Both the position numbers and the translations under genes were made by a program. Source: Bacillus sp. S/N-304-OC-R1 (lineage in GTDB: Bacteria > Bacillota > Bacilli > Bacillales > Cytobacillaceae). From it: a DNA stretch of 64,000 bases. The DNA is taken from positions 102,284 through 166,283 of the forward strand of contig NZ_JACWFE010000022.1 of NCBI RefSeq assembly GCF_019749375.1, written 5' to 3'. This document shows positions 36,357 through 46,389 of the stretch, in pieces (the stretch's first letter is position 1; every line of letters starts with the position of its first letter). The notes beneath the pieces are model-generated. The model saw nothing but the letters and a program-made list of their open reading frames with translations. It ran no database searches and had not been told where the DNA came from.

Positions 36357-37247
36357 CTACTGAAGATGCCGATTAAAATGCTGCCTTATCCCTTCCCCAA
36401 GCAGATTAAACGTTAAAGTTGATACCACAATCGCTAGCATTGGATAGAAAGGAATCCAGAAAGCGGTCATCAAATCCCTCCGCGCCTCTCGAATCAGTGT
36501 TGACCAATCAAAGCTTTTATTCACAAACTCACTTGCCCCCGCCGCTTGCTGCACAAGCTCCTGTGAAAGAAAGATGTTAATTATAGCTAATTGACCAATC
36601 AGTATTGAAACACGTCCTGCATCAATGAAGAAATTTACAATGATGCTCGGAAAAAGGTTTGGAAGGTAATAAGATGTCATCATTTTTAACGGGCTAACTC
36701 CAACAGTAATCCCCGCTTCAATATATGTTTTTTTAGAAATGTAGTTAGCTTCCTGTTGAATGATTAAGCTAACTCTTCCTACTTCTATGAGTGCGATAAT
36801 AATAATGGTCAAATAAAATCGATGTTCATGTAAAAGCAAGAAAGGTAAAGTAAGGGCCAATGCAATGGTAAAAATAATTGGGAAACTAGAAAACACTTGA
36901 TTCCACCACTTAATCAACCATGAAATGAACCCTTTATTTCTCATTCCAAGAAGGCCTAAAGGGATTGATACGATATATCGAATAATGACAATCGAAAAAA
37001 TGAGGGTAAACGTATCCTTTGCTCCTATGACTAATAGACTTAATAAATCTCGCCCATCTCGGTCAGAACCGAGTGGAAATTTTTCTGATGGAGGAAAGGG
37101 GGCTGAAATAATTTTACCTGGACCTGGGAAAATAACCCGTTCTGCCTTTAATTCAGTATCGACGAAAGGGAGATACGGCCCAAAAAATGTGAAAAACGCT
37201 AAAATTCCTGCCATTAATATACCTATAAATAAATAATAGTTTCGCAA
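36357..37247 (-). CDS. OppC-like ABC transporter permease
   Basis: About 296 residues from TTG 37247 (AAGGGGAAA upstream); a longer frame exists but overlaps the neighbouring gene by 73 nt. Six membrane helices; FPLGSDRDGRDLLSLLVIGAKDT is the OppC/DppC hallmark, and EAGITVGVSPLKMMTSYYLPNL is the coupling loop. It forms a pair with the OppB-like gene upstream. No ATPase or binding protein is nearby, so partners must be encoded elsewhere. Confidence 0.85.
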   Translation of the reverse strand: MRNYYLFIGILMAGILAFFTFFGPYLPFVDTELKAERVIFPGPGKIISAPFPPSEKFPLGSDRDGRDLLSLLVIGAKDTFTLIFSIVIIRYIVSIPLGLLGMRNKGFISWLIKWWNQVFSSFPIIFTIALALTLPFLLLHEHRFYLTIIIIALIEVGRVSLIIQQEANYISKKTYIEAGITVGVSPLKMMTSYYLPNLFPSIIVNFFIDAGRVSILIGQLAIINIFLSQELVQQAAGASEFVNKSFDWSTLIREARRDLMTAFWIPFYPMLAIVVSTLTFNLLGEGIRQHFNRHLQ

Positions 37248-37264
37248 AAGTATTTCCCCTTTTT

Positions 37265-38185
37265 TTATGGAATTCGGAAGCTTTTCTTTATGAGAGCTCC
37301 TAATAATTGAGCCATTACGACAAGTAGCAGAAAACATAAGCCAATTCCGATAATAACGCCAGGTTCCATACTGCGGAATGACCTCATCGTGACATTTAAG
37401 CTAAAACCGAGAGCTGTGAACAAGCGATAAGCCATTCCCTCATAGCCAATTAAATACTCAACAATCATTAAACTAGATAATAGATGGACCATAAGAGAAG
37501 TCATGTGAGCCGAAATGGTATTTAGACAATTACGGAAAATATGCTTATTCACTACTTTTGACATTGGAAACCCTTTTGACTTTGCAACTTGAATATAATA
37601 TTGTCCATCTTCATTTGATAGAGCCGTAGAAGTAATTCGGGCCATATACATCATAGGATAAATGGAAACAAGAAGGGCTGGAACTATAAACCCATACCAA
37701 TTTGATTGGCTAAAGAGACGTAAGGACGGAACTGCAAAGATTACGAGCCATTGAAGACAAACGACCAAGAAAAAATCTGGAATAGATTGCAAAAGCCAAG
37801 TCAAACCATTACCAATTACATTTGTCTTTTTGTCCCTATTTCGATAATCAAATATCCCTTTTCCTACTCCTATTAGAATGCTGAGAATGAAAGCCGGAAT
37901 AACAAGTTTCAAGCTTTTTGGGAAAAATCTCTTTAGTTCATCCTCAACAGTTAATGTTTCAAAGCGAGTACCTCCCAAGCTTTTATCATTCCATACATTT
38001 TGGAGGTATTGAACGATATTATCTTTGTATTCATGGAAATAAAACTGATACTCTATATTTATTGTCGCTGCTCTTCCAACAGCAGAAACGGTTGGGTTTC
38101 TTGGAAACATGACAACTAATAGCAATCCAGCAACAATAATTGCATAAAACAATAGATTTTTAATCAGTATTCTAGTTACATTCAT
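37265..38185 (-). CDS. OppB-like ABC transporter permease
   Basis: 306 residues from ATG 38185 (AAAGGAGAGG upstream). Six membrane helices with the OppB-type ending (EYLIGYEGMAYRLFTALGF, then MEPGVIIGIGLCFLLLVVMAQLLGAL) and the coupling loop YIQVAKSKGFPMSKVVNKHIFRN. First gene of a two-permease operon; substrate unknown, peptides or nickel-like solutes being typical of the family. Confidence 0.85.
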   Translation of the reverse strand: MNVTRILIKNLLFYAIIVAGLLLVVMFPRNPTVSAVGRAATINIEYQFYFHEYKDNIVQYLQNVWNDKSLGGTRFETLTVEDELKRFFPKSLKLVIPAFILSILIGVGKGIFDYRNRDKKTNVIGNGLTWLLQSIPDFFLVVCLQWLVIFAVPSLRLFSQSNWYGFIVPALLVSIYPMMYMARITSTALSNEDGQYYIQVAKSKGFPMSKVVNKHIFRNCLNTISAHMTSLMVHLLSSLMIVEYLIGYEGMAYRLFTALGFSLNVTMRSFRSMEPGVIIGIGLCFLLLVVMAQLLGALIKKSFRIP

Positions 38186-38316
38186 AGAAGATTTTCCTCT
38201 CCTTTTACTATTTTTATCCAATTATATCAAATTAATTACAAATTTTCTATTAATTTGATATATTCGTAATATACTTGCAATATCATTACCCTTTTATCCT
38301 TATTTAAGAGACAAAA

Positions 38317-38346
38317 AAACACTGCAGATCTTACTCTGCAGTGTTT
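38317..38346 (-). terminator. Terminator of ychF
   Basis: AAACACTGCAG / CTGCAGTGTTT stem with an 8-nt loop and T on the minus strand. Confidence 0.85.
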
Positions 38347-38350
38347 CCTT

Positions 38351-39451
38351 TTATACGTTAAAACGGAAGTGAATAACATCTCCGTCTTGTACTATATACT
38401 CTTTTCCTTCTAAGCGAACCTTACCAGCTTCACGAGCTGCAACCATATTTCCACCAGCTAAAAGGTCATCATAAGAGACTGTTTCTGCTCTGATAAAACC
38501 TCGTTCAAAATCAGAATGAATAACTCCTGCACATTGTGGTGCTTTCATCCCTTTCTTAAATGTCCATGCGCGTACTTCCTGTACACCAGCGGTAAAATAA
38601 GTCGCTAAGCCTAGAAGGCTATAAGCTGAACGAATTAACTGATCAAGACCAGACTCCTCAATCCCTAGCTCTTGAAGGAACATTTCCTTTTCTTCTCCTT
38701 CAAGCTCCGCAATTTCCGATTCAATCTTTGCACAGATTACAATAACTTCAGCATTATCATTTTTTGCAAATTCTTTTACCTGCTGAACATATTCATTAGC
38801 ATCTGGATTGGCAACATCGTCTTCACCAACGTTTGCCACATAAAGAACAGGCTTGATCGTTAATAAATGAAGTCCCTTTGCCACCTTCATTTGCTCTTCA
38901 GTAAACTCAACTGTTCGGGCAGGCTTGTCCGCTTCGAAAGCATCTTTTAACATTTCTAGAATTTCCATTTCAAACATGGATTCTTTATCTTTTTGTTTGG
39001 CCATTTTACCTACACGGGCAATACGCTTCTCCACTGATTCTAGATCAGCTAAAATTAATTCTAAGTTAATCGTTTCAATATCGGAAATAGGATCAACCTT
39101 ACCTGCCACGTGTGTAATATTATCATCTGCAAAGCAGCGGACTACCTGGCAGATCGCATCTACTTCACGGATATGAGATAGGAACTTATTCCCTAAGCCT
39201 TCACCTTTACTCGCACCCTTAACAATTCCGGCAATATCTGTAAATTCAAAGGTTGTTGGAACTGTTTTCTTTGGCTGAACAAGCTCCGTTAATTTATTTA
39301 AGCGGATGTCAGGAACCTCTACAATCCCTACATTCGGATCAATCGTACAAAATGGGTAGTTTGCTGACTCTGCTCCCGCTTGGGTAATAGCGTTAAATAA
39401 TGTTGACTTTCCAACATTCGGCAAACCTACAATACCAGCTGTTAATGCCAT
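38351..39451 (-). CDS. ychF: Redox-regulated ATPase YchF (Obg family)
   Basis: 366 residues from ATG 39451 (GAGGAGTG upstream). P loop GLPNVGKSTLFNAI, a NADE-like specificity region (YVANVGEDD) that favours ATP, a coiled-coil domain (about 130-205) and a C-terminal TGS domain ending VIHFRFNV. Ribosome-associated universal ATPase. Confidence 0.96.
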   Translation of the reverse strand: MALTAGIVGLPNVGKSTLFNAITQAGAESANYPFCTIDPNVGIVEVPDIRLNKLTELVQPKKTVPTTFEFTDIAGIVKGASKGEGLGNKFLSHIREVDAICQVVRCFADDNITHVAGKVDPISDIETINLELILADLESVEKRIARVGKMAKQKDKESMFEMEILEMLKDAFEADKPARTVEFTEEQMKVAKGLHLLTIKPVLYVANVGEDDVANPDANEYVQQVKEFAKNDNAEVIVICAKIESEIAELEGEEKEMFLQELGIEESGLDQLIRSAYSLLGLATYFTAGVQEVRAWTFKKGMKAPQCAGVIHSDFERGFIRAETVSYDDLLAGGNMVAAREAGKVRLEGKEYIVQDGDVIHFRFNV

Positions 39452-39694
39452 CCAAGTCACTCCTCAAATGAATAAAATATCTATTAAAAATCATTTACTA
39501 TCAACACAATGAAGTCCCTCACAATTATAGAGATTTACAAAGAAAAGCGCAAGCGCCTCATTAGCGCAGTATGAACTGTCCTTATCCCCGTAACTGAACT
39601 CCCATGTACGCGTTTTTCGATCAGCCCCTACTAAAACCCGCACATTGAAACGCCCCATAGACAAAAAAAACGCAAGCCTCATAGCCGCGCTTTC
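39452..39694. other. Gap with repeat-end fragments
   Basis: Contains GAAAAGCGCAAGCGCC (about 39541), matching the ends of the dispersed repeat, and a second AAAACGCAAGC piece near 39667. A 63-codon frame over it lacks a ribosome site and is probably not coding. Confidence 0.4.
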
Positions 39695-39895
39695 TCATTC
39701 TTCCTCATGCTTAACGAGAATCTTTTTGATCTTTCTTGAAAATTCTCTTCGTGGAATTAATACACTATGGGAGCAGCCTTCACATTTAATTCGAATATCT
39801 GCTCCCATGCGGATAATTTTCCAGCGGTTTGTTCCGCAAGGATGCTGTTTTTTCATTTCGACAATATCATTTAAATTAAATTCCTTTTGTTCCAC
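39695..39895 (-). CDS. yyzM: DUF951 small protein (YyzM type)
   Basis: 66 residues, GTG start. DIVEMKKQHPCGTNRWKIIRMGADIRIKCEGC is the DUF951 signature, with two cysteines that may bind metal. In bacilli it lies between the mechanosensitive channel gene and ychF, as here, 2 nt after the channel gene. Function unknown. Confidence 0.92.
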   Translation of the reverse strand: MEQKEFNLNDIVEMKKQHPCGTNRWKIIRMGADIRIKCEGCSHSVLIPRREFSRKIKKILVKHEEE

Positions 39896-39897
39896 TA

Positions 39898-40818
39898 TTA
39901 GCCCCCCATTTCTTTTTTTGTTTTCTTAAGCTCCTCTTCATTTCTCGAATACATGACAAGACGAGGAAACGGAACATCGACGCCATTCGCCTCCAAGCAC
40001 TGCTTAATTTCTTTTCTTAATTGACGCGCAATATAGGAATGTTTCATAGGCAATGTTTCAGAGGTAACCCTGATGGTGACATTGGAGACGTCCAATGTTT
40101 GCACGCCTAGAATTTCAGGCGTTTTTACCATTTCTGCATACTTTTCCGGTAGTTTTTCCATTAGCTCCTGAAGGACCTTTTCCGCTTTGTTGATATCACT
40201 TTCATAAGCAATCACAACATCTACGACTGCCACACTATTATTTAAAGAAAAATTAGTTACTTGGTTAATTGTACCGTTTGGGAGAATATGAACTTCGCCC
40301 GTCCAATTTTTAATTTTAGTTGTCCGAAGTCCTATTTCCTCAACGGTTCCTGTAAATTGACCAACTTGGATATAATCTCCTACTGAAAACTGATCCTCAA
40401 AAATGATAAAAAATCCTGTTATGATATCCCGGACTAAGTTTTGGGCACCAAAGCCAACAGCTAAACCAACAATCCCCGCTCCCGCTAACAATGCCTTCAC
40501 ATCAATCGTTAATGTTTCTAAAATCATGATTAAAGCAAAGAAAAATGAGACATATGTAAGAATATTAACGAGCAATTTCAGTAAGGTTGCTTCACGGCGT
40601 TCTGAAATCCGAATAAGAGAACTGCTGTGATTCCTTAATTTGAAAATCCGATGAATTACCGTTTTTCCAATTTTTATAAAAACACTTGTCAAAATAATAA
40701 TAAAAATGATCTTTATTGCCCCTTCTCCAATATCCATCCACATTTGTTCATTAGAGAATTCCGCGATTTTCTTATTAATAAATGTTTCAATGTGTTTTAT
40801 CTTTTTCACCTTCTTCAA
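39898..40818 (-). CDS. MscS-type small-conductance mechanosensitive channel
   Basis: About 306 residues; the start may instead be GTG three codons later. Three N-terminal membrane helices, the pore helix ALLAGAGIVGLAVGFGAQNLVRDIITGFFIIFE and the beta domain with GDYIQVGQFTGTVEEIGLRTTKIK. Relieves turgor on osmotic downshock. Co-oriented with the DUF951 gene and ychF. Confidence 0.93.
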   Translation of the reverse strand: MKKVKKIKHIETFINKKIAEFSNEQMWMDIGEGAIKIIFIIILTSVFIKIGKTVIHRIFKLRNHSSSLIRISERREATLLKLLVNILTYVSFFFALIMILETLTIDVKALLAGAGIVGLAVGFGAQNLVRDIITGFFIIFEDQFSVGDYIQVGQFTGTVEEIGLRTTKIKNWTGEVHILPNGTINQVTNFSLNNSVAVVDVVIAYESDINKAEKVLQELMEKLPEKYAEMVKTPEILGVQTLDVSNVTIRVTSETLPMKHSYIARQLRKEIKQCLEANGVDVPFPRLVMYSRNEEELKKTKKEMGG

Positions 40819-41093
40819 GGTTTATTTAAGTTATGGCATCTATTTGGGGCAAGCCAAACATAGATTTAGAGTAACAGAAATAAAATAAGTTACGGCAAAT
40901 TTATTTTAACAATTTATCCCCTAATTTTGTACCCCTCCACAGCAGGATTTAACCCTATTCCTGTTGTTATGTATAGATTATTAAAATTTTCCGTATACTG
41001 TTACTACTCAGAAAAGCATTATACCCTTCTCTGCAAGGAAGTCTCGTATTAATTCATTTTTAATTTCCTGTTTCGACAAAAGGAGTGGAACCA

Positions 41094-41720
41094 ATGAATT
41101 TTAAATCACAGCTATTCGAAAAAAAAAGCAATCCTTCAAGGATTATGCATGATGAAGTAAATGCTTCTCATCAGCTCGCCATGCAAATTAATGAATTATT
41201 GCCGGCAGGCTTTAAAAACCGTCCAATTGTGTTTGTTTGTATCGGAACTGACCGGTCAACAGGAGATTCATTGGGGCCACTTGTTGGAACACTTCTAGAA
41301 GAAAAAAAGCTGTCCTCCTTTTTTGTATACGGAACGTTAGAAAATCCGATTCATGCTGTCAATATGGCAGACAAATTAGAGGAAATCAATAAAAGGCACT
41401 TTAATCCTTTTATTATTGGCATCGATGCCTGCTTAGGGCGATTGAAAAGTGTTGGTGTCATTCAGGTTGGTGATGGCCCGGTGAAGCCGGGTGCCGGTGT
41501 AAATAAAGAGCTTCCTGACGTAGGTCACATGCATATAACCGGAATTGTCAATGTGAGCGGATTTATGGAGTTTTTCGTCCTGCAGAATACAAGACTTCAC
41601 CTTGTACTGAATATGGCAAAAACGATCGCTAATGGAATATATAAAGCCAACTTGCTCTACAAACCTGGACATGAGCTATCCAAATTGGAGCTGGACGCAG
41701 AACAAGAACAAGTAAGATAA
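41094..41720 (+). CDS. yyaC: Sporulation protein YyaC (GPR-like protease fold)
   Basis: 208 residues from ATG 41094 with AAAGGAGTGG upstream. VFVCIGTDRSTGDSLGPLVG and IIGIDACLGR match the YyaC family, related to the germination protease fold (hydrogenase-maturation-like). Expressed in sporulation in B. subtilis. It is the only rightward gene in this stretch and is convergent with the DUF554 gene. Confidence 0.93.
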   Translation: MNFKSQLFEKKSNPSRIMHDEVNASHQLAMQINELLPAGFKNRPIVFVCIGTDRSTGDSLGPLVGTLLEEKKLSSFFVYGTLENPIHAVNMADKLEEINKRHFNPFIIGIDACLGRLKSVGVIQVGDGPVKPGAGVNKELPDVGHMHITGIVNVSGFMEFFVLQNTRLHLVLNMAKTIANGIYKANLLYKPGHELSKLELDAEQEQVR

Positions 41721-41750
41721 GGAGAGGAAGCGATTTCCTCTCCTTTTCAA

Positions 41751-42464
41751 TTAGAATACTAATTGATAATAATAAATAATTGTGACAATCAAGCCTACAA
41801 CAACAATACCTGGAAGAAGATTAGCAACACGGATTTTTATAATCCCAGAAAGATTTAATCCGATGGCAAAAATCATCACTCCTCCGGTAGCTGTCATTTC
41901 TTTTATAAAGCTATCCATCAGGACAGGTGGAACAAATTGATCAATTTGAGTAGCAAACAGCGCAATTAACCCTTGATAAACCATAACAGGAATAGCTGAA
42001 AAAATAACGCCGATTCCTAAAGTAGTTGTTAATATAAGTGCTGTAAATCCATCAATAATCGATTTTGTATAAAGCACATCATGGTCCCCTCTAATACCGC
42101 TATCTAGAGCGCCAATGATGGCCATTGCCCCAATAACAAAAATAAGTGTGGCTGTAACAAATCCTTGTGAGATGCTGCCTTGTCCGTTTGAACCAATCCT
42201 TCTTTCTAACCAATCCCCAAGGGCATTAAGCTTGTTTTCTAGAGCAAAATATTCTCCAATAACAGCCCCAAATACAAGGCTGATAATGACCACTAAGAAA
42301 TTTTCTCCTTTAAAAGCCATTTGAAGGCCTAAAACCATAACAGCCAATCCAATGGCATGCATAACCGTCCCCTTCATATTTTCTGGGATTCGGTGAAGCA
42401 ATTTGCCTAATAGTGTGCCGACTATTATCAATAATCCATTTACGAGAGTACCTAGTAGAAACAT
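41751..42464 (-). CDS. DUF554 membrane protein (YqgA-like)
   Basis: About 238 residues; ATG 42464 is favoured by AGGTG 6 nt upstream, with ATG/GTG alternatives just before it. Seven or so membrane helices with LGTLVNGLLIIVGTLLGKLL at the start and AIIGALDSGIRGDHDVLYTKSIIDGF, the DUF554 signature. A transporter role is proposed for the family but not shown. Confidence 0.9.
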   Translation of the reverse strand: MFLLGTLVNGLLIIVGTLLGKLLHRIPENMKGTVMHAIGLAVMVLGLQMAFKGENFLVVIISLVFGAVIGEYFALENKLNALGDWLERRIGSNGQGSISQGFVTATLIFVIGAMAIIGALDSGIRGDHDVLYTKSIIDGFTALILTTTLGIGVIFSAIPVMVYQGLIALFATQIDQFVPPVLMDSFIKEMTATGGVMIFAIGLNLSGIIKIRVANLLPGIVVVGLIVTIIYYYQLVF

Positions 42465-42611
42465 CATTTTCACCTATTTTAGTTAAAATTTCGATATACG
42501 AATGAATTTATAGATACACTACCATGAAGAATAGAGCGATGACAATCTTTTTTTAAAATTTCGTTAATTTATCATTTTAGACGACTTAAACAAAATTCAT
42601 GATCTAAAAAA

Positions 42612-42632
42612 ATAAACCATCTTAATGATGGC
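42612..42632 (-). terminator. Terminator of soj-spo0J
   Basis: CCATC/GATGG stem directly after the stop, then a T run on the minus strand. Confidence 0.6.
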
Positions 42633-43484
42633 TTAAGAGGAATACTTATTTGACTCTAGCAATTCTAAAATTCGGTCTAAATCGTCTTTAGAAAAGAATT
42701 CTATTTCTATTTTCCCTTTATTATTTAATTGTTTAATATGAACGGTTGTGCCAAATCTTTCTCGTAAAAATGATTCCTGCTCCCGAATGAAAACATCCTT
42801 CTTAAGAACGGGCTTCTTTGTTTCACGTGGAACATTATTAAGCTGCTGAATTAATTGTTCTAGTTGACGGACATTTAAGTTGTCTTTCATCGTTTTCTCA
42901 ACTAAAGCTATCAGCTTGTCTTTATTTCTTAACCCTAATAGAGCACGTCCATGCCCCATCGATATTTTTCCATCAGAGATTAGTGCCTGTATTTTTGGCG
43001 GCAAAGAAAGTAAACGAATATGATTTGCGATATGTGGACGGCTTTTTCCGAGACGCTTTGCCAGTTCTTCCTGGGTAATTTTTAATTTTTCCATCAGAAG
43101 CTGGTAAGCGGCACCTTCCTCAATGGGCGTTAAATCCTCACGCTGCAGATTTTCTAATACAGCTAATTCCATCATCTGCTGTTCAGTTAATTCTCTTACA
43201 ACAACTGGAACTGTTTCGAGCTTGGCTGCTTTTGCTGCGCGATATCGTCTTTCTCCAACAACAATTTCATACCCTTTTAAACTTTTCCGTGCAATGATTG
43301 GCTGTAGAATTCCATGCTCAAGAATAGATTGAGTTAACTCTTCAATTGCTTCCTTCTCAAATATTTTTCGTGGTTGATAAGGATTAGGCCGCAGCTCTTT
43401 TAAATTTATTTCCCTTACGGATTCCTCTTTGGTTTCCATGTTTGAAAAAAAAGCATTAAGCCCCTTCCCTAAACCTTTAGCCAT
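42633..43484 (-). CDS. spo0J: Chromosome-partitioning protein ParB (Spo0J), CTPase clamp
   Basis: 283 residues. The ParB/Srx CTPase domain has LRPNPYQPRK and GERRYRAAK; the helix-turn-helix (KITQEELAKRLGKSRPHIANHIRLL) reads parS, and a C-terminal dimerisation domain follows. Loads on parS, spreads and recruits SMC; also acts in sporulation initiation. A parS site lies inside the gene at 42819-42834. Overlaps soj by 8 nt. Confidence 0.96.
   Translation of the reverse strand: MAKGLGKGLNAFFSNMETKEESVREINLKELRPNPYQPRKIFEKEAIEELTQSILEHGILQPIIARKSLKGYEIVVGERRYRAAKAAKLETVPVVVRELTEQQMMELAVLENLQREDLTPIEEGAAYQLLMEKLKITQEELAKRLGKSRPHIANHIRLLSLPPKIQALISDGKISMGHGRALLGLRNKDKLIALVEKTMKDNLNVRQLEQLIQQLNNVPRETKKPVLKKDVFIREQESFLRERFGTTVHIKQLNNKGKIEIEFFSKDDLDRILELLESNKYSS
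42819..42834. other. parS site in spo0J
   Basis: TGTTTCACGTGGAACA, one mismatch from the palindrome and the same variant known within B. subtilis spo0J. Confidence 0.85.
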
Positions 43485-44238
43485 TCGAAACCACTTCCTT
43501 TGCTAAATCTAAATACACCTCGGCACCGCGGGATTTAGGATCATACGTAATAATAGGCTCACCATGACTTGGCGCTTCACTAAGCCGGATATTTCTCGGA
43601 ATAATGGTTTGGTATACTTTATCCTGAAAGTATTTCTTAACCTCTTCGATCACTTGAATTCCCAGATTTGTTCGGGCATCAAGCATTGTGAGTAATACAC
43701 CTTCTATTTTTAAATCATGATTTAAATGTTTTTGAACGAGGCGGACTGTGTTAAGTAGCTGGCTAAGTCCTTCAAGAGCGTAATATTCACATTGTACAGG
43801 AATAATTACAGCATCAGATGCTGTTAATGAATTTAACGTTAGTAAGCCAAGGGATGGCGGACAATCAATAATAATATAGTCAAAATTCTCTTTGACTTCC
43901 TCTAAAGCCCGTTTTAGGCGGACTTCTCTTGAAATCGTCGGCACTAATTCGATTTCTGCTCCAGCTAGTTGAATCGTTGCAGGAATAGCATATAAATTCT
44001 CAACGGAAGTCGGACGAATCACCTTTACTGCCTCAACATCATCTACCAGCATATCATAAATACATTGATTAACATCCGCTTTTTCTATTCCTACCCCACT
44101 TGTTGCATTTCCTTGAGGATCAATATCTACAAGCAGTACTTTTTTCCCTATGTATGCTAAACATGCACCAAGATTTACAGAAGTAGTTGTCTTTCCTACC
44201 CCGCCTTTTTGGTTTGCAATCGCAATTACTTTGCCCAC
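43477..44238 (-). CDS. soj: Chromosome-partitioning ATPase ParA (Soj)
   Basis: 253 residues, GTG start. Deviant Walker A KGGVGKTTTSVNL, switch DIDPQGNATSG and Walker B YIIIDCPPSLG. Dynamic ATPase that acts with Spo0J in segregation and regulates DnaA. First gene of the pair. Confidence 0.96.
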   Translation of the reverse strand: MGKVIAIANQKGGVGKTTTSVNLGACLAYIGKKVLLVDIDPQGNATSGVGIEKADVNQCIYDMLVDDVEAVKVIRPTSVENLYAIPATIQLAGAEIELVPTISREVRLKRALEEVKENFDYIIIDCPPSLGLLTLNSLTASDAVIIPVQCEYYALEGLSQLLNTVRLVQKHLNHDLKIEGVLLTMLDARTNLGIQVIEEVKKYFQDKVYQTIIPRNIRLSEAPSHGEPIITYDPKSRGAEVYLDLAKEVVSNG

Positions 44239-44556
44239 GATATCACCTACTTTCTTCTACAAATCATTTTATTTTAAACTATCAGGCAATTTAATTGTTA
44301 AAATACTGACAAACTATTATTAAAGCAATCATGTATTCTATTTTACCATGAAATAGTCAAGAGAATAAATTTAATTACTAAAATGTTAACCTTCAATTAT
44401 TCGAGTAAGGTAAAGTAAAACCGTCTGTTAATTTGCGATTAAGGGGAGGACAAAATGATTAGGGGGAACTCCTAAAAGTTGAATTTTGGCAAAAAAAAAG
44501 AGAAATCAAACATGACTCGACTGTTTAATTTCTCATTGACCTCTATTTATATGAAG
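44239..44556. other. Gap between noc and soj
   Basis: No gene. Holds the soj promoter region and the noc terminator. Confidence 0.4.
44500..44535 (-). terminator. Terminator of noc
   Basis: GAGAAATCAAACA / TGTTTAATTTCTC stem (one mismatch), 9-nt loop, then T9 on the minus strand. Confidence 0.85.
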
Positions 44557-45432
44557 TTATTTCTTCTTTGGAATTTTAATCGTAATTTGATAGAAATCAT
44601 CAAACTCTTCTTCTTGCGAATCTAAATTAATGCCACTATCGGAAACCATTGATAAGGATTGACGGATCGTATTAACAGCAATTCGCATATCCTTGCTGAA
44701 GGCTTTCCTTTTCGGCTTTGGCCTTGCATTATTTTGCTCTAAAAGACGAACAACTCGGTCTTCAGTTTGCTTTACATTAAGATTTTTTTCAATAATTTCT
44801 GTTAGCAGCTTTACTTGCTTTTCAGGGTCTTTCAGCGGAATGAGTGACCTTGCATGGCGCTCTGTAATCGCCTTGCATAATAAAGCATCCTGAACTTCTT
44901 GCGGCAGCTTTAATAGCCGAAGCTTGTTCGCGACGGTTGATTGCCCTTTCCCTAGACGTTGAGCTAACGCTTCCTGGGTTAAATTATGTAACTCTAATAG
45001 CTTCCCGTATGCTATTGCTTCTTCAATTGGAGATAATTCTTCTCTTTGCAGATTTTCAATTAATGCAACTGAGGCTGTTTCAGTATCATTTAAATTTTTG
45101 ATAATAGCAGGAACTTCCTCCCAGCCAAGCTTTTTCATTGCCCGCCATCTGCGTTCACCTGCGATAATTTCAAACTGACCATTTTCAAATTCACGAACGA
45201 CAATAGGCTGAATAATCCCATGCGTATGAATCGTACGAGACAGCTCTTCAATTCTATCTTCATCAAATACCGTTCTCGGCTGAAAACGGTTAGGAACAAT
45301 ATGATCAATGGGGATTTTCTTAATTTCCTCATGCTCCCCCATTTTCTCAATATCAATTTCTTCCTGTTTTTCTAATTCAACTTGGTCTCCCTTTTCGCCT
45401 AGGCCAAAAAAGCGTGAAAAAGAATGCTTCAT
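44557..45432 (-). CDS. noc: Nucleoid occlusion protein Noc
   Basis: 291 residues from ATG 45432. ParB paralogue with an N-terminal amphipathic membrane-targeting helix ([12 protein letters not shown]), a CTPase domain ([18 protein letters not shown]) and a helix-turn-helix. Noc is told from Spo0J by the N-terminal helix and its position between rsmG and soj. It blocks division over the nucleoid through NBS sites; I saw none in the window. Confidence 0.95.
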   Translation of the reverse strand: MKHSFSRFFGLGEKGDQVELEKQEEIDIEKMGEHEEIKKIPIDHIVPNRFQPRTVFDEDRIEELSRTIHTHGIIQPIVVREFENGQFEIIAGERRWRAMKKLGWEEVPAIIKNLNDTETASVALIENLQREELSPIEEAIAYGKLLELHNLTQEALAQRLGKGQSTVANKLRLLKLPQEVQDALLCKAITERHARSLIPLKDPEKQVKLLTEIIEKNLNVKQTEDRVVRLLEQNNARPKPKRKAFSKDMRIAVNTIRQSLSMVSDSGINLDSQEEEFDDFYQITIKIPKKK

Positions 45433-45635
45433 CACCCTGCACCACCTTTACGAAACTCCCTATTACATATTCTCTATAAAATTGACAAGTCCTGCCGAAT
45501 ATCAGCAATAATTAAGTTTTTCAATGAAAGTTATCTATTATTACATTTATTTTTCTACAGCATACACATATAAGGCTTTGTCTTTATGAGAAACAATTAT
45601 AATAATTATGCCATAATTTTTTAAAAAGTGTAATC

Positions 45636-46352
45636 CTATTCGATAGGAGTCTTGTTCGGAGTACCAGGTTTTCTTGGGTACTTTTTAGGTGTAGCCTTTT
45701 CTTTTTCTATGATTAATATATTCCGTTCACTATCTTCTTGAGGGAGTGTAAAAGAAAATGACTGCTGCAGTTTTCCGCCCAAAATGGTAATGGCTTTCTT
45801 CCCAACATCTAATTCTTCTCCAGCACTAGCGCCCTTCATAGCAATAAAGGTACCGCCAACCTTAACAAGCGGCATACAAAGCTCACTGAGTACAGATAAT
45901 CTCGCCACCGCTCGAGCCGTCACGACATCATATGCTTCACGATGCTCTTTCTTCTGGCCAAATGTTTCTGCACGGTCATGAATTAATTGGACATTCTCTA
46001 AACCAAGCTCCTTCGATAAATGCTCTAAAAAGCCAATTCGCTTATTAAGAGAGTCAACGATCGTTACCTTTATTTCCGGAAAAGCAATTTTAATTGGAAG
46101 ACTTGGAAAACCCGCTCCTGCCCCTACATCGCAAATATGTAATGGCCTGTTAAAATCAAAATAAAATGCAGCGGTAATTGAATCATAAAAATGCTTTAAA
46201 TAGACCTCAGGCTTGTCCGTTATCGCCGTAAGGTTCATTTTCTCATTCCATTCCACTAATAAAGAATAATATGTCTCATATTGATCTAATTGCTTTGGCG
46301 AAAGGGATATTCCCTTCGCCAAAAGCGCATCTTTAAATTGTTCTATATTCAT
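45636..46352 (-). CDS. rsmG: 16S rRNA guanine-527 N7-methyltransferase
   Basis: 238 residues. SAM-binding motif [14 protein letters not shown] near 70, [12 protein letters not shown] and the terminal [13 protein letters not shown], all typical. Modifies G527 in the 530 loop. Downstream of mnmG by 37 nt. Confidence 0.96.
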   Translation of the reverse strand: MNIEQFKDALLAKGISLSPKQLDQYETYYSLLVEWNEKMNLTAITDKPEVYLKHFYDSITAAFYFDFNRPLHICDVGAGAGFPSLPIKIAFPEIKVTIVDSLNKRIGFLEHLSKELGLENVQLIHDRAETFGQKKEHREAYDVVTARAVARLSVLSELCMPLVKVGGTFIAMKGASAGEELDVGKKAITILGGKLQQSFSFTLPQEDSERNILIIEKEKATPKKYPRKPGTPNKTPIE

Positions 46353-46389
46353 TCGCTATTCCTTTCTCAAGCTATGAATTTTTAAGTGC

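Noticed and set aside
39491..39682. 63-codon frame between ychF and the DUF951 gene
   Set aside because: Overlaps repeat-end fragments and lacks a ribosome site.
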